Of a DNA stretch of 8,376 bases, positions 1 to 7,415 are shown one piece after another. The stretch spans positions 1-8,376 of the forward strand of contig JADLBI010000313.1 in assembly GCA_020847775.1 (NCBI GenBank), given 5' to 3'. Numbering within the stretch: the stretch's first letter is position 1; each line of letters starts with the position of its first letter. Origin of the DNA: Opitutaceae bacterium. GTDB lineage: Bacteria > Verrucomicrobiota > Verrucomicrobiia > Opitutales > Opitutaceae. The translations under genes were made by a program, and so were the position numbers. The notes below the pieces were generated by a model. The model saw only the letters and a program-made list of their open reading frames with translations. It was not told the DNA's origin and made no database searches.

Positions 1-515
1 ACGCCGCTGGGATGCAGTCCCGCCAGTATCGCCAGATCCACCGCGGCTTCCGTATGTCCGGCGCGTTCCAGCACACCGCCCGGTTTGGCGCGCAGCGGAA
101 ACACGTGGCCGGGCTGCACGAGCTGGTCGGAAGTGGCCTCGGGATTCGCGAGGATGCGAATCGTCTCCGCGCGATCATAGGCGCTGATGCCGGTGGATAT
201 CCCTTCGGCCGCATCCACGCTCACGGTGAAGTCCGTGCGCTGCACCTCGCGGTTGCGCTGCGTCATCGGGCCGAGGCCGAGCCGGCGCAATTGCGGCTCC
301 AACATCGGCACGCAGACGATGCCGCTGCCGTAGCGTATCATCATATTGACCGTTTCAGGCGCGACCTTGGACGCGGCGATGATGAGATCGCCTTCGTTTT
401 CGCGTCCTTCGTCGTCCGTCACGATCACGGGACGCCCGGCCGCGATCTCCTGAATCGCGGACTCCACGGAATCGAAAGCTTCGGCCAACTCGGCAGTCAT
501 GAAACGAACCGTCAT
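1..515 (-). CDS. ribB: 3,4-dihydroxy-2-butanone 4-phosphate synthase (RibB domain, 3' end outside window)
   Basis: It converts ribulose 5-phosphate to 3,4-dihydroxy-2-butanone 4-phosphate plus formate, the four-carbon branch of riboflavin synthesis, in the cytoplasm. 171 complete codons are visible. The family signature DDEGRENEGDL lies at residues 34-44 and holds the acidic metal/substrate residues. The C-terminal signature RAGHTEAAVDL is at residues 151-161, including the metal-binding His154, and is followed by AGLHPSG. DFTVSVDA (95-102) and QPGHVFPLRA (134-143) also match the family. The ATG at 515 is preceded by GAGGAG (520-525) with a short 4-nt spacer. A second ATG at 500 has no ribosome binding site. 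The frame is open at the left edge, so I cannot tell a stand-alone RibB from a RibBA fusion with GTP cyclohydrolase II. It lies 50 bp downstream of the secreted-protein gene on the same strand and may be co-transcribed with it. Confidence 0.96.
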   Translation of the reverse strand, partial: MTVRFMTAELAEAFDSVESAIQEIAAGRPVIVTDDEGRENEGDLIIAASKVAPETVNMMIRYGSGIVCVPMLEPQLRRLGLGPMTQRNREVQRTDFTVSVDAAEGISTGISAYDRAETIRILANPEATSDQLVQPGHVFPLRAKPGGVLERAGHTEAAVDLAILAGLHPSG

Positions 516-519
516 CCGG

Positions 520-525
520 CTCCTC
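520..525 (-). promoter_or_regulatory. Ribosome binding site of ribB
   Basis: GAGGAG read on the minus strand, 4 nt before the ATG at 515. It decides between the two nearby in-frame ATG codons (515 and 500), because nothing similar precedes the inner one. Confidence 0.7.
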
Positions 526-565
526 GAACCTGTCAACGCCGACCCAGAAACACCCGCGAAGAGGC

Positions 566-976
566 CTATTGGCGAAAACGCAGCACGTAGGTTTCCGACT
601 CCTTCCTCTGATCGTCGGCCAGCAAGGTGATGAAGAGTTGGAAATTATACGGCGGTCGAATCACACGCGTGGAGGTCAGATACTTGCCGCCGGGAGCAGC
701 GCTCAGGATCAGCCGCTCGGCCGCGTTTTTATATGTCACCTCCCACCGCAGCAAGGCGCGGGGGAAATCCACCGCCACCGGCTGCTTGTCCTTGCCGTAA
801 AACGAGAGCTTGAAGTTGCCGTCCACAATTTCGATGCCGAGAAACCCGCCACCCGTTTTGCGGTCGAGGGTGATGCCGGGAATCACCGGCTCTTTTTCCA
901 GCTCCGTTGCACCAGCCGGTGTGATGTCGAATGACAAGGCGACCAAGGCCAGCAAAACTGCAAATCGGCGCTTCAT
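566..976 (-). CDS. Small secreted or periplasmic protein of unknown function
   Basis: I do not recognise the family. The 136-residue product starts with a classic Sec signal peptide: MKRRF, then a hydrophobic core (AVLLALVALSF, 6-16), then a small-residue region with a likely AxA cleavage after Ala23. The mature part of about 113 residues is mixed hydrophobic/charged with alternating beta-like stretches such as GGGFLGIEIVDGNFKLSFYG, and has no Cys and no transmembrane segment. This is consistent with a small beta-rich exported domain. I chose the ATG at 976. A TTG two codons upstream (982) is possible, but neither has a strong ribosome binding site. The gene ends with TAG, which shows that amber is a normal stop here. 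It precedes ribB by 50 bp on the same strand and is divergent from the glycosidase-like gene. Nothing links it functionally to riboflavin synthesis beyond position. Confidence 0.82.
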   Translation of the reverse strand: MKRRFAVLLALVALSFDITPAGATELEKEPVIPGITLDRKTGGGFLGIEIVDGNFKLSFYGKDKQPVAVDFPRALLRWEVTYKNAAERLILSAAPGGKYLTSTRVIRPPYNFQLFITLLADDQRKESETYVLRFRQ

Positions 977-1052
977 ATCCAAACTCTATCCAACTGCTTT
1001 GGTATCGCAAGCCGCTTCCCGCACGCTATCGGCTTTTACCGGCAATTGACCG
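977..1052. promoter_or_regulatory. Divergent intergenic region, presumed promoters for both flanking genes
   Basis: These 76 bp separate the divergent secreted-protein and glycosidase-like genes, so any promoters for both must lie here or inside the opposite gene. I see only weak hexamer matches (for example TTGGTA at 999-1004 on the plus strand) with poor spacing, and no clear operator or palindrome. The call rests on gene orientation. Confidence 0.35.
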
Positions 1053-3065
1053 ATGGACCGCCCCCTCCACACCGCGCACGTTGAGCTGACTGAAATATTA
1101 TCGCGTCTGCCGGCAGCACCGCCTGCACGACTCACGCTCGCATTGGACGTTCCGGAAATCGTGCAACGCGTTCGCTCCGGTCAATTACCCGCCGCCTTGC
1201 TGGATGCCGAGACGGACAGCCACGCGGTGATCGTCTTCGGCGGAGTCTTACATGTCACCGGCAGTAACGCGCGCTCCGTCCTTCATGCGGTCTACGCGTT
1301 GCACGAAGCGCTGCTCGGCGGCACGCGTCTCGACGATACCTTGAATCTGCAAGGCACGTTTCACTTGCGCGAACGCATCTTCCACGCGCGGTTCGATCGC
1401 TGGCCGGGCACTCGCGCCGATGTGCGTTTTCTTGCCCATCTCGGCGCGACGCACTGTCTCGTGTCGCACGATTGGCAAGGCAGCCGCCGCTCACTGCAAG
1501 GCTACGTCACAAGTCCCTTGTTTCCGCACGCGGTGGACGCCGCCGAGGTCGCGTCCAATCACGCCAGCCTACGTCGGCTCATCGACGACTGCACCGATCA
1601 CGGTCTCGGCGCGATGCTCTGGTTGACCGAGCTCCCTTGCCAAGGCGGTCCGTGGGTGCCGCAACTTGAGCGTGAAAAATTTCTGTCCCGTTACGATTCC
1701 GAGGTGGTTAGCGATTCCGGCACCTACGAAGGCCAGGTGCTGTGCTTCAGTCATGCGCGCGTGCAGGATTTTTATCGCGATTTGCTGCAACGTTTCTTCG
1801 CCGACTTCCCTGAGATCGAAACCCTCTTTCTCTTCGGCCTGGATTCGAGCGGCGAGTTCTGTGATCCGCAAACATGTCCTCGTTGCCGCGGCCTGTCCCG
1901 CATCGCCCAGCGCGATCGCTTGATCCGTTTTCTCAGCGGAGAAGGCGGCAAAGTGCGACCCGGTCTGCGTGTGCTGACCACCGGTTGGAAATGGGATCGC
2001 GACACCACGGCTTTCTTGCGCCACCAACGCGGACTGCCCGCAGGCAGTGGCGTTTATCTCGCCGCGCAAAAGGACGGCTGGCAATGCGAACGCCAGTCGC
2101 ACGATTTCATGCATGAGGTGCGCGGCATTTGCCGTGGACACGGCCAGACGTTTATCGGCTACGACAATTTTCACTGGGGCGACGACACCGTGCACGGGAT
2201 TGGTGACATTCAGGATTTCCCTTTCGGCATTGGCGCGAAACTCAAACGCTGGCACGCGCTCGGCGCGGACGGCGTGTTCGATCACTGGGGCAATTCGCCC
2301 GAGGACATCTGGTCCAACTCGGTCGCGTGCCGCGATTTTTTCCTCAATCCCAACGCAGATGCCGCGGTAGTTTGTCATCGGCTCGCGCGACAACAATTTG
2401 GGCCAACAATCGGCGAACACATTCTCGAAGCATGGCGCGAACTTGAGCACGCCCATGTTCTTCTCTCACAGGCGTGCCTGTGGTCGCCTGAGCAGTGGCC
2501 GGGTTGGTATGCGGGTCGCAAATGCTGGCCCTTGCCCGGCCACGAATTCGGTCCGTCCAACTTAGCCGAATCCAGGCAACCCTGCCGAACCGCAGGCGAA
2601 CACGTTCTTAATCCGCCTGATTTTGCTGAAGCCCTGCAAGCTGTCGCCGATGGCTGGCAGCAAGCTGTGCCGCACTACGAACGCGCGGTGAATCATCTCA
2701 ATCACGCGCTCACCGCCGCCACCGACGAACCGGTATTCTATGCATTTTGGTGGCATGGCAACGCACCTACGCCAACTCGTCGCGAGCACGTGACCCGACA
2801 AAAACGCTATGTTGAAAGCATGCTCGCCGTCGGTCGAGAAATCGGCCTGCACTTCGCACTGCACGCGGTTTGGGAAAACGTCGGCCACGATGCGCACGCG
2901 TATCGCCAAACCGCCAGCGCCTTGCTCGCGAAAGACGCGGAAGCATGCCGCAGGGCCGCGGAGTATTTCGATCAGTTGGGCAAGCCGCGTGATTGGTCCG
3001 CGCACTATCACGCCAAGGCCGAGGCGATTGCCGCGTATCTGACCGATCTTGGCACTGTGAACTGA
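1053..3065 (+). CDS. Glycoside-hydrolase-like protein (GH20/GH67 N-domain type followed by TIM-barrel region), cytoplasmic
   Basis: The 670-residue protein has no signal peptide. Residues about 25-95 look like the non-catalytic alpha/beta domain that precedes the barrel in GH20 and GH67 enzymes: an alternating strand region, then the helix SNARSVLHAVYALHEALLG (71-89), matching the typical 'G..G..yA...LLe.lG' pattern. Residues about 105-430 resemble a (beta/alpha)8 barrel, with strand-like segments such as FLAHLGATHCLVSHD, LFLFGLDSSGEF, GQTFIGYDNFHWGDD and GADGVFDHWGNSP. A Cys cluster, CX4CX2C (Cys270, Cys275, Cys278), follows FGLDSSGEF, as in DUF4838-like barrel proteins. Candidate acidic residues in that loop are Asp264 and Glu268, but I cannot assign catalysis. 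Residues 435-670 are helical and rich in His/Trp. An in-frame TGA at 1047-1049 makes the ATG at 1053 the first possible start, and no clear ribosome binding site precedes it. Substrate is unknown; beta-hexosaminidase or alpha-glucuronidase-related activity is only a superfamily-level guess. Confidence 0.72.
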   Translation: MDRPLHTAHVELTEILSRLPAAPPARLTLALDVPEIVQRVRSGQLPAALLDAETDSHAVIVFGGVLHVTGSNARSVLHAVYALHEALLGGTRLDDTLNLQGTFHLRERIFHARFDRWPGTRADVRFLAHLGATHCLVSHDWQGSRRSLQGYVTSPLFPHAVDAAEVASNHASLRRLIDDCTDHGLGAMLWLTELPCQGGPWVPQLEREKFLSRYDSEVVSDSGTYEGQVLCFSHARVQDFYRDLLQRFFADFPEIETLFLFGLDSSGEFCDPQTCPRCRGLSRIAQRDRLIRFLSGEGGKVRPGLRVLTTGWKWDRDTTAFLRHQRGLPAGSGVYLAAQKDGWQCERQSHDFMHEVRGICRGHGQTFIGYDNFHWGDDTVHGIGDIQDFPFGIGAKLKRWHALGADGVFDHWGNSPEDIWSNSVACRDFFLNPNADAAVVCHRLARQQFGPTIGEHILEAWRELEHAHVLLSQACLWSPEQWPGWYAGRKCWPLPGHEFGPSNLAESRQPCRTAGEHVLNPPDFAEALQAVADGWQQAVPHYERAVNHLNHALTAATDEPVFYAFWWHGNAPTPTRREHVTRQKRYVESMLAVGREIGLHFALHAVWENVGHDAHAYRQTASALLAKDAEACRRAAEYFDQLGKPRDWSAHYHAKAEAIAAYLTDLGTVN

Positions 3066-3073
3066 TGCGTATT

Positions 3074-3155
3074 GAGGTGGGCCGCGCGCTCCGCGCGCGG
3101 CAGTCTGCGTGGATAATCTTAATCGTGACCGCGCGCGGAGCGCACGGTCCACCTC
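3074..3155. repeat. BIME-like inverted repeat made of two GC-rich REP-type hairpins
   Basis: Two 27-nt arms, 3074-3100 and 3129-3155, are inverted copies matching at 25 of 27 positions, separated by a 28-nt spacer. Each arm begins on its outer side with GAGGTGG and is itself a hairpin. The left one is a perfect 9-bp stem (3081-3089 with 3093-3101) with a TCC loop. The right one is a 10-position stem (3127-3136 with 3140-3149) with one mismatch and a GGA loop. Two inverted hairpin units are the architecture of bacterial interspersed mosaic elements made of REP sequences. It fills the gap between the convergent glycosidase-like gene and rarA, the usual home of such elements. It could stabilise 3' ends or act as a bidirectional transcription barrier. 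No T-run follows either arm, so it is not a standard intrinsic terminator. Confidence 0.8.
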
Positions 3156-3199
3156 TTATGAAATTGGAATAAACGCAGAAATCCCCCCTCTACGTGTTC

Positions 3200-3685
3200 C
3201 TAACCACGCGCTTTGGCCTGCGCCTTGAGTTCGGCCCAACGCGCGAGCCGCTCCGCGATCTTGGCTTCCCACCCCACCGACTTCGGCGTGTAAATCGTCA
3301 GCGGCTTTTCGAGGTAATCCTGCCCGGAAATGTTTTCCGGATAATCGTGTGAATAGCGGTAGCCTTCGCCGTGGCCGGCCTGCTTGTTGGTCTTGGTGTG
3401 CGCGTCACGCAGCGCCTTAGGCACGGGTTGCACCACGCCGGATTTCAACGCGCGGTGCGCCTCGCCGAGCGCGAGCGTGGCCGAGTTCGATTTCGGCGCG
3501 GTCGCGATATAGAGCGTGGCGTGCGCGAGCGTGAGTTCCGCCTCGGGCAAGCCGATGAAATCAACCGCGTGATGCGCCGCCGTGGCCAGCGGCAGCGCCA
3601 TTGGATCGGCCAAGCCCACGTCCTCGCTCGCCAGAATCACCAGCCGCCGAGCGATGAAGCGCGGGTCTTCGCCACCGGCCAGCAT
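3200..3685 (-). CDS. rarA: RarA C-terminal fragment: MgsA_C oligomerisation domain
   Basis: This is the remainder after the amber codon, 161 residues if reinitiated at the ATG at 3685, four codons past the stop. It holds most of the MgsA_C domain: EDPRFIARRL, LASEDVGLADP, TAPKSNSA, HGEGYRYSHDYPENISGQDYL, and YTPKSVGWEAKIAERLA near the end. The sequence is well conserved with no further lesion and ends in TAG. I see no ribosome binding site before the internal ATG, so independent expression would rely on reinitiation or read-through. Confidence 0.5.
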   Translation of the reverse strand: MLAGGEDPRFIARRLVILASEDVGLADPMALPLATAAHHAVDFIGLPEAELTLAHATLYIATAPKSNSATLALGEAHRALKSGVVQPVPKALRDAHTKTNKQAGHGEGYRYSHDYPENISGQDYLEKPLTIYTPKSVGWEAKIAERLARWAELKAQAKARG

Positions 3686-3697
3686 CTTCGCGAGCCA

Positions 3698-4546
3698 CTA
3701 CATTGCCGCGTCCGGATCGGAGCCGCGGCAGCTTTTGATGAACGCCGAGATCGTGTCGTAGTGCTCGTCCTCGTTCGCATCGTAGCGGATGCGGCGTTCG
3801 CGCGCGAAGACTTCCAACTCCGTTGGGGTGATGGCCGCGCCTTCGTCCAAACTGAGCACGATGACTTCGAGCGCGTTGAGCGCGCGGCGCATGTCGCCAT
3901 CGCACAGCGTCGCCAGATCGAGCAGCACCTTTTCGTCGGCCGTGCAATGGCGCGCGCCGAGGCCGCGTTCTGCATCGGCCAACGCGCGCGACATCACGCC
4001 CGCGATCGCCGTCGGGGGCAAGGGTTCGAGTCGAAACAGATGGCTGCGCGAGAGCAGCGGCGGATTCACGTAGAATCCGGGGTTGTGCGTGGTCGCGCCG
4101 ATGAGCCGCACGTTGCCCTCTTCGACATCGGGCAGGAGCAGGTCCTGCTGCGATTTGTTGAAGCGGTGCAGTTCGTCGATGAACAGGATGGTGCGGGCTT
4201 CCGGGCGGCGGCGCGCGATGGCGAGGATTTCACGCAGCTCGGCCACATTGCTCATTACCGCGTTGATGCGCACGAACCGGCTCTGGGTCTCGGCCGCGAT
4301 GGATTCAGCGATGCTGGTTTTTCCGCAGCCCGGCGGACCGTAAAATATCAAACTGCCGAAACGGTTTTGCGCCACGAGGCGTGGCAGCAGATTGCCCTCG
4401 CGCGTGATGTGCTCCTGCCCGACGACCTCGGCCAATTTGCGCGGACGCATCCGCGCGGCCAGCGGCTGATGGGCCGAAGCGCCCGCCTCCGCTGACACGG
4501 GGCTCGTCGGCTCGGGAAACAAATCGGACTGATCGGGCGGGGGCAT
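3698..4546 (-). CDS. rarA: RarA N-terminal fragment: AAA+ ATPase and lid
   Basis: If the TAG at 3698-3700 is respected, translation yields 282 residues. They hold all nucleotide-binding motifs (Walker A, Walker B, sensor 1, arginine finger) and the lid, and end just inside the C-terminal domain after DPDAAM. The part that drives tetramer formation in this family would be missing. ATP binding could survive, but normal oligomeric function probably would not. This is the upper part of the interrupted gene described in the full-length entry. Confidence 0.6.
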   Translation of the reverse strand: MPPPDQSDLFPEPTSPVSAEAGASAHQPLAARMRPRKLAEVVGQEHITREGNLLPRLVAQNRFGSLIFYGPPGCGKTSIAESIAAETQSRFVRINAVMSNVAELREILAIARRRPEARTILFIDELHRFNKSQQDLLLPDVEEGNVRLIGATTHNPGFYVNPPLLSRSHLFRLEPLPPTAIAGVMSRALADAERGLGARHCTADEKVLLDLATLCDGDMRRALNALEVIVLSLDEGAAITPTELEVFARERRIRYDANEDEHYDTISAFIKSCRGSDPDAAM

Positions 4547-4636
4547 GGACCGGGGACTATGCACGTCGGACGGCGCAAATCAAAGCTTGGGAATAATAGG
4601 TTTCAGTTGGTGAGGTTTCCGGTTTGCATCGCGCGT
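4547..4636. promoter_or_regulatory. Divergent intergenic region between rarA and comEC
   Basis: About 90 bp separate the preferred start of rarA (4546, leftward) from that of comEC (4637, rightward). Both promoters are expected here. An A/T-rich AATAAT at 4592-4597 is the only -10-like hexamer I notice on the plus strand, and no convincing -35 pairs with it. The call rests mainly on gene arrangement. Confidence 0.3.
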
Positions 4637-6270
4637 ATGACCCCCCGCAGCCTCGGACACCGGGCACCCCTACTCTGGCTCGTGCTGCCTTACTCTGCGG
4701 GTCTGGCAATTTCCAAAGCCCTCCATGGTTTGTCTCCGCCGATTTGCCTGACGCTGGGGTTGGCGGGCTTGATCCCAGCGGCGCTATGGGCCTCGAATAG
4801 ACCCAAACTCTGGGCACTGGCTTTGTGCATCTCACTCGGCGCGGCGGGCGCGGCCAGCTATACGCTGCACCGCGCGCGGTTACCGGAGTGGACTACTCTG
4901 CCGCCGCGCGAGGCCAAACTCGGACTGCGCGTGGATTACGCTTTCGCCCGTGTGCACGAGAACCGCACCACTGGGCTCGCCACCGTCAGGCGCGCGGAGC
5001 CGCATTTGGCGGACCTCATCGGACAGCGCGTATATTTTTCCCTGCGTAACCCGTCGGCAGGCGCGGTCGTGCTGCGCTCGGCAGAAATTGACGCTGTCGG
5101 CGTGCTGGAGCTGTTGCCGGAAAATCCGCCCACCAATACTTTCGATGGCTATCTCGCCGCCTCGGGCATGAACTTTACCCTGACGCGCGGGCAGGTCCTT
5201 CGCGTGACCAGCCCACCGACCGCGTTTCGCAGCTTTTGTGAAAACACGGCGCAGCATTTCGCACGAATACTGGGCCACCAAGTGGAGGAGCGGCGCCCCG
5301 ACCTCGCTAGTGTTTCGCGCGCCATGTTGCTCGGGCAGAAAGACGAGCTCAACGCGGAACAAGATGCGTTGTTCATGCGCAGCGGCACAATGCACTTGTT
5401 CGCCATCAGCGGCCTGCACATCGGAGTAATCGCGGCGGGCATCCACGCGCTCTTCTCGCTGCTGCGGGTGCCGCGCCTGCCCAAGCTCGTGCTCAGCCTT
5501 ACCTTGCTTTGGCTTTACGTGCAAATCACCGGAGGAGCACCTTCGGCCGTGCGAGCGTTTATCATGGTCGCCTTGTTCCAGCTCACACTCCAACTGCGCC
5601 TGCCAGGCAGTCCGCTTTCCGCCCTCACGACGGCGGCGCTGGTCGTGCTGCTCACCGAACCGCTCCAGTTGTTTAGCGCGAGTTTTCAGATGAGTTACGG
5701 CATCGTCGCGGCCTTGCTGCTCTACGGCCTACCCCTGAGCGAAACGTGGCTGCGGCGCTGGCCGCCATTTCCATATCTGCCGATAAAAACCTGGCGCTGG
5801 TGGCACCGCGTCGCCGCGGCAGCCTGGCATTGGCTGTTGTCTGTGGTGGCGATCGGTATCGCGGCAATTTTATTCAGCGTGCCCGCAGGCGTGGAATATT
5901 TTGGGCTTTTCACACCGGGCGCATTACTGGCCAACCTCGCGCTAATTCCCATGTCCTCGCTGGTCATTTTAGCGGGCATGGGCTCTTTGGTCTGCGGCTT
6001 GGCGGGGTTCACCGTCGGGAGCGCGTTGTGCAATCACGCAGCCATTCTGGTGCTGTGGGGCATGGAGACAGGTATCCGTTGGTTTGTGGCCGTGCCCGGG
6101 GTCTATCACGTCGCGGCGTTCGCCGCCGAGTGGATCGGCCCGGTCACGTTCGCGGCACTTTTGGGTTGCATGATTTTCGGTTACCATCGGCGCTGGCAAA
6201 GTGGTGTCGCCATCTGGTGGCTACCACCGGCCTTGATCGTGTTGGTCGCGATTTTCGGCGTGAACTATCC

Positions 6271-6274
<4 letters not shown>
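4637..6274 (+). CDS. comEC: ComEC/Rec2-family DNA-uptake channel protein, short form
   Basis: ComEC forms the inner-membrane channel carrying single-stranded DNA into the cytoplasm during natural transformation. The 545-residue product opens with hydrophobic segments (about 10-30 and 33-75), then a soluble stretch of about 80-200 like the N-terminal DUF4131/OB-like region. The competence domain follows: AMLLGQKDEL (229-238), HLFAISGLHIGV (253-264), GAPSAVRAF (300-308), SFQMSYGI (349-356), and several hydrophobic helices to the end. The C-terminal metallo-beta-lactamase-like domain found in many ComEC proteins is absent; the protein stops after its last membrane segment. The ATG at 4637 is chosen because the N-terminus then matches typical ComEC, whereas an upstream in-frame ATG at 4559 would add a polar extension overlapping the rarA start region. 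No strong ribosome binding site precedes it; an upstream GTG at 4610 is another option. It overlaps the next gene by ATGA. Confidence 0.92.
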
Positions 6275-6579
<305 letters not shown>

Positions 6580-6597
6580 GGCGGGCACCGCGGGGTC

Positions 6598-7371
6598 TCA
6601 ATCCACGAATTCGAAATCCGCCACCAGCGCATGGTGATCGGACGCCGGCGTTGGATATACGGCGCAGTCCACACAGCGCAGAGGCGCGTTGTAAAAGATG
6701 TGGTCCAACACAAAGGGCCGGCGCCGCCAAGTGGTCTCGGATGTTTGCGCGGTGGCAAAGCCCGCGCCGGCGAATTGCCCGATCAGCGACTCGTGTTTGC
6801 TTACGTTGAAGTCGCCGCTCAGCACCGTCGGCCCGTCGGCGCGGCGCAGCTCCTGCTCGATGATGTCGCGCTGGCCCCGGTGAATTTCGCTGCTGGACTT
6901 GAGCATGAAAAACGCGAGCAGGTGGGTGTTCATCAGTTTCAACCGGCGGCCAAACGGCTCGGTTTCCGTGGTGATGAGCACGCGGTCGGTCGGAGTTTTC
7001 TTTTCGCCAAAAAAGTCAAATTCCAGCGGCGGGGAAGGCAGGTTGATGCAGGTTCCCGCCCGCAACGGCCAGCGGGAGAAAATCGCCAGCCCGATGCCGA
7101 AAGGCAGCTCGCGCGGATCAGCCCGGGGAAAGGTCATCGTGCTGTGGTATCCGGTCAATTCGGCCCGCAGGCGCGAATAATTTGGCGGCATCGGCGGGTG
7201 TGAGCCATCTGGTCGCGCGTGTTCGACCTCCTGCAAGTGGATGATGTCAGCGTTGTGTCGTTTTATTTCCGCGATCGTCGCCGCAATGTTGACGGGCGCA
7301 TGGTCGGGGTTGGTGTCATCCCAACCTTGGCCGAACTGCATGTTGAATTGGAGGACGCGGAAACGACTCAT
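6598..7371 (-). CDS. Endonuclease/exonuclease/phosphatase (EEP) superfamily enzyme, cytoplasmic
   Basis: The 257-residue product has the full EEP metal-dependent hydrolase set: LQFNMQFG with Asn10, IIHLQEVE with the metal-binding Glu48, NTHL with His150, SGDFN with Asp187 and Asn189, LDHIF with Asp223/His224, and SDHHALVADFEF with Asp245/His246. These residues cleave phosphodiester or phosphomonoester bonds in DNases, AP endonucleases, sphingomyelinases and inositol-phosphatase-like enzymes. The sequence does not say which substrate is used. It lacks a signal peptide, and its size fits the small stand-alone EEP proteins. The ATG at 7371 is chosen because GGAGG lies 7 nt upstream and the catalytic domain starts at once; an upstream extension to 7449 would overlap the preceding gene. 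It follows the ThyX-like gene by 44 bp on the same strand, probably in one transcript, and converges with the comEC operon. Confidence 0.92.
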   Translation of the reverse strand: MSRFRVLQFNMQFGQGWDDTNPDHAPVNIAATIAEIKRHNADIIHLQEVEHARPDGSHPPMPPNYSRLRAELTGYHSTMTFPRADPRELPFGIGLAIFSRWPLRAGTCINLPSPPLEFDFFGEKKTPTDRVLITTETEPFGRRLKLMNTHLLAFFMLKSSSEIHRGQRDIIEQELRRADGPTVLSGDFNVSKHESLIGQFAGAGFATAQTSETTWRRRPFVLDHIFYNAPLRCVDCAVYPTPASDHHALVADFEFVD

Positions 7372-7378
7372 ATCAACG

Positions 7379-7383
7379 CCTCC
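7379..7383 (-). promoter_or_regulatory. Ribosome binding site of the EEP-family gene
   Basis: GGAGG on the minus strand with a 7-nt spacer to the ATG at 7371. It is the clearest Shine-Dalgarno site in the window. It fixes this start and lies inside the 44-bp gap after the ThyX-like stop codon. Confidence 0.8.
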
Positions 7384-7415
7384 ATTGCAGGAAAATTGCG
7401 TCTGCGCGGCAATCT

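Larger units (their letters stand above)
3200..4546 (-). pseudogene. rarA: Replication-associated recombination protein A (AAA+ ATPase), interrupted by an in-frame amber codon
   Basis: RarA (MgsA) is a clamp-loader-like AAA+ ATPase acting at stalled forks and single-stranded DNA gaps. Read from the ATG at 4546 it has a QSDLF stretch near the N-terminus resembling a sliding-clamp-binding peptide. Next come PLAARMRP, Walker A GPPGCGKT (70-77), Walker B ILFIDE (120-125), sensor-1 GATTHNP (150-156) and an LSR arginine finger (165-167). The lid and the C-terminal MgsA domain follow (RGSDPDAA, then WLAKMLAGGEDPRFIARRL, then ASEDVGLADP). Codon 283 (3698-3700) is TAG where E. coli RarA has Tyr in its LYW motif. 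The frame is intact on both sides, and read-through would give 448 residues, close to the usual length of about 447. One base change (TAC or TAT to TAG) explains it. Possible causes are a recent null mutation, a sequencing error or local suppression. A GTG at 4564 is an alternative start. Neither start has a clear ribosome binding site. Confidence 0.93.

Noticed and set aside
12..590. 192-codon open frame on the plus strand over ribB
   Set aside because: The opposite strand encodes clear RibB signatures across the whole stretch.
1569..2456. 295-codon open frame on the minus strand inside the glycosidase-like gene
   Set aside because: Composition is typical of a reverse-complement shadow, with no motif and no ribosome binding site. 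The plus-strand gene shows coherent protein features throughout.
3074..3155. Classical intrinsic terminator at the inverted repeat
   Set aside because: No T-run follows the stem on either strand, and each arm folds on itself, so a REP/BIME-type repeat fits better. A termination effect is still possible.
3698..3700. Genome-wide reassignment of TAG to an amino acid
   Set aside because: TAG closes the secreted-protein gene (566-568) and rarA itself (3200-3202) at expected family ends, so TAG appears to act as a stop in this organism.
3371..4495. 374-codon open frame on the plus strand, antisense to rarA
   Set aside because: It is Arg/His/Ala-rich with no recognisable domain and lies over highly conserved RarA motifs on the other strand. 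Long antisense frames are expected in G+C-rich coding DNA.
4559..4636. Extended N-terminus for comEC from the ATG at 4559
   Set aside because: It would add 26 mostly polar residues before the hydrophobic start, run into the rarA start region and lack a ribosome binding site. The ATG at 4637 fits the family better.
5746..6270. Upstream extension of the small coiled-coil frame into comEC
   Set aside because: This part overlaps well-supported ComEC membrane helices in another frame and has low-complexity Arg/Gly composition. The real gene starts at 6271 or 6295.
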